This document shows, one piece after another, positions 59,604 to 64,000 of a stretch of DNA of 64,000 nt. Position 1 is the stretch's first letter, and each line of letters opens with the position of its first letter. Source of the DNA: Opitutus terrae PB90-1 (GTDB lineage Bacteria > Verrucomicrobiota > Verrucomicrobiia > Opitutales > Opitutaceae). The translations under genes were made by a program, and so were the position numbers. The notes under the pieces are model-generated. The model saw nothing but the letters and a program-made list of their open reading frames with translations. It ran no database searches and was not told the DNA's origin. The stretch covers positions 5,589,001 to 5,653,000 of the forward strand of contig NC_010571.1 in assembly GCF_000019965.1 (NCBI RefSeq). Direction: 5' to 3'.

Positions 59604-61016
59604 ATGGCATTGGAACTACGTTATCCGCGCAGCAAGTGGTGGTATGGCCGCGTCGCGATTGGTGAACGTCGGATTCTTAAAAACCTCGCGGTGGAAGTCC
59701 GTGGCAGCGTCCCGCCCACGCTGACCGAACTCGGCGACATGGCTTTCGAGCGCACGCGCGCGAAGGCGCAAGCCGCCCTCGAAAAACTGCAACTCGATCT
59801 GAAGCGACGCGCCAGCGCGGAGGAACTGGTGCAGACGATCCACGAAATCCGGACGGGCGCGCGGGTCAGTTCGATCCCGCTCGCTGAAATCGGCGCCCGA
59901 TGGTGCGCAGTCCTCCGCCGCCGTCCCCTCAGCGCGAGCTACCAAAAACAGAAGGTCGCCTGCATCGAGCGGTTCATCCGTTTCGCGAAGAAAGCCTCCC
60001 CTTCGCTCTACGAAATGGCGCAAGTCCAGGCTCCGCTGGCCAACGCCTTTTGTCGGGCGGAGCTGGCGCGCGGCGTCGCCGCCAAGACCTACAACCACAC
60101 CTTGATTCATCTGCGGTCGGTGTTTCACGTGCTACGCAAGGAAGCGGGCATTGCGGAAAATCCGTTTGCGACCATCCCCCTCCAGGATGGCGAGACGGTT
60201 TTCCGAAAGCCTTTCTCGGTCGAGGAACTCTCGTTGCTCGAAGAGAAAGCCCAGGCCGATCCCTTCATCTATCCGCTTATCGTCACCGGCATGTGCACCG
60301 CGATGCGCCGCGGCGACTGCTGCACGCTCCGGCGCAGCTCGGTTGACCTCGAAGGCGGCTTTGTGACCGTAAAAACGGCGAAGACCGGTGAGACGGTGCA
60401 AATCCCGATCTTCCCGCTTCTGCGGAGCGTGTTGGAAAAGGCGTTGGCGAAGCCGGCTCCCCGCCCGCCGTTCTATGTCTTCCCGGAATTGGAGGCACAT
60501 TACCGGCTCAATCCGGATCACCTCACCGATCGGGTGCGCCGGGTGATGAAGGCGGCGGGCTTCTTCAATCCGAAGGATAACGAGGACGCGCCGTCGCGTG
60601 GCGCCGTGCAGCAGGAACGCGAGCACGGGCTGCGCAAGGCCTCGCTCCGCGATTTTCATTCGCTCCGCGTGACGTGGGTGACGGTGGCACTCACGGCCGG
60701 CGTGCCGCTGGAAATCGTGCAGAAGGTCACCGGGCACCGCACCACGGCGATTGTGCTCAAGCACTATTTCCAGCCCGGACGGGAAGAGTTTCGGCGCACC
60801 CTGGCCGGCCGGCTGCCGGCGCTGTTGGGTGAGCGCTCGAAGCCGACGTCCCCTCCGCCTGAGGCATTCAACGTGGACGAACTACGCGCTAAACTCACCG
60901 CGATGGAGGCATCGACGTGGCGGCACACCCGGGACGAACTGCTCACGCGCTTGCCACTGGAGGTGAAGGTCACGCCCCCGGCGAAGTCCCTCCTCGAACC
61001 GTCCTTCGCGGCATGA
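59604..61016 (+). CDS. Tyrosine recombinase / integrase
   Basis: A 470-aa site-specific recombinase. The catalytic residues are all present: Arg235 (TAMRRGD), Lys260 (TAKTG), His352 and Arg355 (DFHSLR), His378 (TGHRTTA) and Tyr388 (KHYFQ). An N-terminal arm-binding and SAM-like core-binding region precedes the catalytic domain. The start at 59604 has an AGGAGA ribosome site and was preferred over an upstream in-frame ATG at 59502 inside the repeats. Its position 150 bp from the tRNA half makes it the integrase of the element. Confidence 0.93.
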   Translation: MALELRYPRSKWWYGRVAIGERRILKNLAVEVRGSVPPTLTELGDMAFERTRAKAQAALEKLQLDLKRRASAEELVQTIHEIRTGARVSSIPLAEIGARWCAVLRRRPLSASYQKQKVACIERFIRFAKKASPSLYEMAQVQAPLANAFCRAELARGVAAKTYNHTLIHLRSVFHVLRKEAGIAENPFATIPLQDGETVFRKPFSVEELSLLEEKAQADPFIYPLIVTGMCTAMRRGDCCTLRRSSVDLEGGFVTVKTAKTGETVQIPIFPLLRSVLEKALAKPAPRPPFYVFPELEAHYRLNPDHLTDRVRRVMKAAGFFNPKDNEDAPSRGAVQQEREHGLRKASLRDFHSLRVTWVTVALTAGVPLEIVQKVTGHRTTAIVLKHYFQPGREEFRRTLAGRLPALLGERSKPTSPPPEAFNVDELRAKLTAMEASTWRHTRDELLTRLPLEVKVTPPAKSLLEPSFAA

Positions 61017-61153
61017 GTGAATACCGACCGCCGGTTTTGAGCGCAACCTTCTGCCCGACGATTGAATTAACGAGAATAGTTAAAGCGTGGTTTCACCTAT
61101 TGCGCATATTCCAATCACAGCCTTCGGCGGCTCGGCCGGAGTTTGGCGCTTGA

Positions 61154-61187
61154 ATTGTCACAAATACCATACAGTTGTTGTGACAAT
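61154..61187 (+). promoter_or_regulatory. Inverted repeat overlapping the AbiEi start, candidate autoregulatory operator
   Basis: ATTGTCACAA (61154-61163) and TTGTGACAAT (61178-61187) are perfect 10-bp inverted arms, the second running into the ATG of the antitoxin gene. AbiEi-type antitoxins repress their own promoter by binding inverted repeats, so this is a credible operator. Confidence 0.65.
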
Positions 61188-61803
61188 GAAACGGGCCTCT
61201 AAGCCACAATACACGGACCATTCGATTCTCAGGCGGATCGAAAGTGACCGCTCAGGCCGGGCTTTCTCGGCCGGGGATTTCGCCACGTTGGGCAGCCCCG
61301 CCGCTGTGCGCAAAGCATTGGAGCGTCTCACAAAAGCCGGCCGACTGCGCCGCATCCGTCGCGGCTTCTACGACCGCCCCCGGTCTCATCCCCTCCTCGG
61401 CGAGACGGCACCCGATCCCATGCAACTCGTGCGGAGCGTCATGAAAAACACGGGCGCACAGTGGCAGGTTTCCGGCGCTTATGCGGCCAACCAGCTTCAC
61501 CTCACGGAACAGGTTCCGGCTCGCATCGTCGTCCTCACGAACGGCGTGCCGCGAAAAATCGCGCTCGGCAAACTGACGCTGGATTTTCGGCGCGCGGCCC
61601 CGCGCAATCTCCTCGGGGCCGGGAAGTCTTCCGGCCTCGTGTTCCAAGCCCTTCGCTATCTCGGCAAGGATCAGGTCACTCCCGCGGTCGTCGCGCGGCT
61701 GCAACGTGAGGTCGATCCGGCCACGAAACAGGAACTGGCGAAACTCGCGCCCAAAATGGCGGCCTGGCTCCGCCCGTTCATTCAACAAATCACGGCCTCC
61801 TGA
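61186..61803 (+). CDS. AbiEi-like antitoxin/transcriptional repressor (DUF6088 type)
   Basis: A 205-aa protein with an N-terminal winged helix (about 10-60, with LGSPAAVRKALERLTKAGRL then RRGFYDRP), typical of the AbiEi antitoxin group, and a C-terminal domain that should neutralise the toxin. The ATG at 61186 is within the inverted repeat. It is followed after two bases by the toxin gene, so the two are co-expressed. This forms a type IV toxin-antitoxin or abortive-infection system. Confidence 0.85.
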   Translation: MKRASKPQYTDHSILRRIESDRSGRAFSAGDFATLGSPAAVRKALERLTKAGRLRRIRRGFYDRPRSHPLLGETAPDPMQLVRSVMKNTGAQWQVSGAYAANQLHLTEQVPARIVVLTNGVPRKIALGKLTLDFRRAAPRNLLGAGKSSGLVFQALRYLGKDQVTPAVVARLQREVDPATKQELAKLAPKMAAWLRPFIQQITAS

Positions 61804-61805
61804 TC

Positions 61806-62831
61806 ATGGACTCCATCCTCAGACTCAACGCCCGCCAGCGCGCCGAACTCTACCAAGCGGCCTCGCAGCAACTCGGCATGGCCGAGGTCATCATCGAAAA
61901 GGATTTCTGGGTCTGCTGGAGCCTGCGGGAGCTTTTCGCGCTACCGGGCATCGGCGATCATCTGCTGTTCAAGGGCGGCACGTCGCTCTCGAAAGTCTGG
62001 CGCGCGATTGCGCGATTTTCGGAAGACATCGACGTGTCACTCAGTCGGGAATGGCTGGGATTCGTGGGCCCGCGCGATCCGGAAGCGGCGGACACCGGCA
62101 AGCAGCAGCGAGCGCGGATCGAAAACCTGGCGACCGCGTGCGCGCAAAAGATCGAAGCGGAGATTCTGCCCGCGCTGCGCGCTCGCGCCAGCGCGGCGCT
62201 AGGCCCGGACGGCTGGGCTATCGCCATCGACGCCGATGATCCGCAGACCCTGCGCTTCACTTACCCGACGGTCCTGGGAGCAGGCGCACCGGATGGATAC
62301 ATCCGCCGGGAAGTGCGCATCGAATGCGGCGCTCGCTCCGACGATTGGCCCGCGGACGAAAAAACAATTCTGCCCTACGTCGCCGAAGCCTATCCGTCCA
62401 CCATTACGAATGCAGCGGTGCCCTTACGAGTCCTCTCGATTGAACGCACCTTCTGGGAGAAGGCGACGATCCTCCATGCCGAAGCGCACCGTGAGGAGTC
62501 GAAGGCGACGCCATCGCGCTACTCGCGCCACTACGCCGATCTGGCGGCGTTGGCTTTTCACGCGAGCGCGGAGGCGGCCCTCGCCCGGGACGATCTGCGT
62601 GCTCGCGTGGTGGAGCACAAGAGCGTCTTCTTCGCGTCGGCGTGGGCGAGCTATGAAACCGCCATTCCCGGAACGTTTCGACTCGTTCCCGCCGCGTATC
62701 GTCTCGCTGCACTGGAAGCCGACTACCGCGACATGCAGGAAATGTTTTTCCAGCAACCGCGCGCGTGGAGCGACATCGTGAGCACGCTCCAGGAGTTGGA
62801 GCGCAGGATCAACGATGCCGCGAAACGCTAG
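61806..62831 (+). CDS. AbiEii/AbiGii-type nucleotidyltransferase toxin
   Basis: A 341-aa protein of the AbiEii family. The nucleotidyltransferase motifs are FKGGTSLSK (Lys56 to Lys63) and FSEDIDVSL (Asp74 and Asp76, the metal-binding pair). Family toxins modify tRNA or other targets using a nucleotide and cause dormancy that limits phage. Paired with the AbiEi-like gene, it defends the element or the host. It is followed by a terminator-like hairpin. Confidence 0.88.
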   Translation: MDSILRLNARQRAELYQAASQQLGMAEVIIEKDFWVCWSLRELFALPGIGDHLLFKGGTSLSKVWRAIARFSEDIDVSLSREWLGFVGPRDPEAADTGKQQRARIENLATACAQKIEAEILPALRARASAALGPDGWAIAIDADDPQTLRFTYPTVLGAGAPDGYIRREVRIECGARSDDWPADEKTILPYVAEAYPSTITNAAVPLRVLSIERTFWEKATILHAEAHREESKATPSRYSRHYADLAALAFHASAEAALARDDLRARVVEHKSVFFASAWASYETAIPGTFRLVPAAYRLAALEADYRDMQEMFFQQPRAWSDIVSTLQELERRINDAAKR

Positions 62832-62858
62832 TCCCGCTTCAGCCTGTGGCGGATGAAC

Positions 62859-62879
62859 CTCCCGGCTAGAGGCCGGGAG
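62859..62879 (+). terminator. Hairpin after the toxin gene
   Basis: CTCCCGGC-TAGAG-GCCGGGAG lies 28 bp past the toxin stop. A second hairpin (GGGCCTC-ATAA-GAGGCCC, 62889-62906) follows and covers the end of the radC fragment. Neither has a long T-tract. Confidence 0.5.
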
Positions 62880-62893
62880 CGGAGAAAAGGGCC

Positions 62894-63073
62894 TCATAAG
62901 AGGCCCGCAGCGCGGAAGGAATAGTGGCCGACCTTGACCGGGTCGGCCTTGGCGTCACCGACGATAACGTGGTCGATGAGGTCGATATCGATCACCTTGG
63001 CCGCCTCTCGGAGTTGGCGGGTGATGTGGAGATCGGCGGCGCTGGGAGCCGGGTCGCCGGAGGGATGATTGTG
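62894..63073 (-). pseudogene. radC: C-terminal fragment of RadC-like JAB-domain protein
   Basis: The minus strand reads HNHPSGDPAPSAADLHITRQ, then LREAAKVIDIDLIDHVIVGD and a stop at 62894-62896. This is the metal-binding JAB/MPN motif and the C-terminus of RadC (normally about 220 aa). Directly before the first His codon is an in-frame TAA (63074-63076), so the N-terminal two thirds are missing. It is a remnant, as often seen in mobile elements, where radC genes are common cargo. Confidence 0.82.
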
Positions 63074-63241
63074 TTATGTGACGAGCCGAGCTATGTGGAG
63101 TGCATGCGGTCCTTTCACTCGGGGTTCGCTCTGCGCGTAGGCTGGATCGCTGCACATAGCTAAATCAGTTTCCCGCGGTTTTTGCGCGCCAGTGTCGGGG
63201 CGGCTTTCTTCACGTGGCGTGCGCAGTGGATTACGTGTGGG

Positions 63242-64000
63242 ATGCGCAAGCCCTACTATTCTTTGGATCGCTCGACGGATGGCGGCCTGGAGCACTTTTA
63301 CTGCGAGCGACGGACGCTGGCTGACTTTCGGCGTGGCGCGCTGGGCGATTACTTCGACGGTTTGGCTCTGACGCTGAAGAAGAACGGGTATTCGATCCAC
63401 CACGGCTGCGGCATTCTCGGCACTTGCTGCATGTTCAACGTCTACGTGACGGAGCGTGGCATCACCAAGGCCTCGGCTATTTCCGCCGAGTTGGTCGAGC
63501 CTTTCTTGGACGACTATCTCCGCGGGGTCCGCACCACCAGCGCCCGCTATTCGCCGCGCGACAACGCGCGAGCGCACTTGCGCCATCTGTTTTTCTATCT
63601 GGAGGCGCTCAAGGTTATCACTCCGCCCAAGCCGGTGCAGGTCGTGACGCCCTACAGTTGGATCCTCGATCCTTATATCGTCCATCTACGCGACGAGCGC
63701 GCCGTGGCGCCAGTGACGGTGAAGCGCCACCTCGCGCACACCACCGCGTTCCTCGAGTTCCTGAAGCACGACGTGCAACGGCCGCGCCTCAAGACCATCA
63801 GCGCCGAGCAGGTGGAGGCGCAGCTCAAGCGGCACATGAAGGACAGCAAAGACAACGTGCGCTCGTTGTCATCGAGCCTTCGCTCTTTCCTCCGCTACTG
63901 CGCGGATCACGGCCACACTCAGGCGGACTTCTCCGAGTTGGTCCCGCGACAGCGGCACTATCGGCACGCTTCGCTCCCCAGGGGCATCGAGGATTCGGCG
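63242..64000 (+). CDS. Second tyrosine recombinase, N-terminal part, runs off the window
   Basis: An open frame of 253 codons to the window edge, starting ATG at 63242. Residues about 150-240 resemble the SAM-like core-binding domain of phage-type integrases (TVKRHLAHTTAFLEFLKHDV, then LRSFLRYCADHGH). The catalytic domain is beyond the edge. The long N-terminal region (about 150 aa) resembles recombinases found in tandem groups (RIT or Tn554-like trios), but that needs the downstream sequence. It lies 168 bp past the radC remnant and opposite to it. Confidence 0.75.
   Translation, partial: MRKPYYSLDRSTDGGLEHFYCERRTLADFRRGALGDYFDGLALTLKKNGYSIHHGCGILGTCCMFNVYVTERGITKASAISAELVEPFLDDYLRGVRTTSARYSPRDNARAHLRHLFFYLEALKVITPPKPVQVVTPYSWILDPYIVHLRDERAVAPVTVKRHLAHTTAFLEFLKHDVQRPRLKTISAEQVEAQLKRHMKDSKDNVRSLSSSLRSFLRYCADHGHTQADFSELVPRQRHYRHASLPRGIEDSA

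Noticed and set aside
1-64000. CRISPR array, rRNA or replication origin
   Set aside because: No regularly spaced repeats, rRNA motifs or DnaA-box clusters were noticed; the palindromic repeats present are irregularly spaced and have no unique spacers of equal size.

Overview
The window is high-GC DNA from a polysaccharide-degrading bacterium, most likely an Opitutaceae member (Verrucomicrobiota, Opitutus-like). This rests on three things: a PEP-CTERM protein at 55465-56148, several LacI paralogues of one subtype, and the mix of xylan enzymes (GH52, GH8, GH67, GH115, GH43, GH51, CE15). The species assignment is inference. Many catabolic genes have a C-rich leader ending directly in ATG instead of a Shine-Dalgarno sequence. 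Palindromic repeats are scattered throughout, and three of them are translated inside proteins.

Layout. (1) 1-10.8 kb: two overlapping LacI regulators diverge from a xylo-oligosaccharide operon (GH52 beta-xylosidase, GPH-family symporter, two exported GH8 Rex-type enzymes, exported GH67 alpha-glucuronidase). (2) 11.2-15.6 kb: thioesterase, iorA, iorB, paaK and an ACT protein, an arylpyruvate/aryl-acid CoA operon joined by ATGA overlaps. (3) 15.8-25.3 kb: exported GH43, a DUF1697 protein, a Tat-exported xylose-isomerase-like TIM barrel, a PL8 lyase, a membrane TPR protein and an exported SGNH esterase. (4) 25.4-49.2 kb: seventeen consecutive minus-strand genes. In transcription order these are GH115, LacI, uxuA, RACo-type corrinoid activator, MetH-activation-domain protein, a 108-aa protein, UroD-family methyltransferase, corrinoid protein, GH51, methylenetetrahydrofolate reductase, pterin-binding methyltransferase, amidohydrolase, homocysteine methyltransferase, SDR, beta-propeller protein, Gfo/Idh/MocA oxidoreductase and CE15 glucuronoyl esterase. 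(5) 49.7-59.0 kb: YihY and envelope-stress-like proteins, a Ski2-like helicase, a PEP-CTERM protein, a SIS protein and a DUF1846 protein. (6) 59.4 kb to the right edge: a mobile element that begins at a tRNA-Met 3' half, with integrase, AbiE-type toxin-antitoxin pair, a radC remnant and a second tyrosine recombinase.

How it may work together: GH115, GH67 and CE15 all act on 4-O-methyl-glucuronate (MeGlcA) of glucuronoxylan, and uxuA handles the demethylated uronate backbone. Between them lies a complete set of corrinoid methyl-transfer parts: a candidate substrate methyltransferase, corrinoid carrier, methyl-THF methyltransferase, methylene-THF reductase and two types of reactivator. The central hypothesis here is that this locus encodes a corrinoid-dependent O-demethylation route for MeGlcA (or another methoxylated lignocellulose product) that delivers the methyl group to tetrahydrofolate and possibly homocysteine. 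The gene content is seen in the sequence; the substrate is inference.
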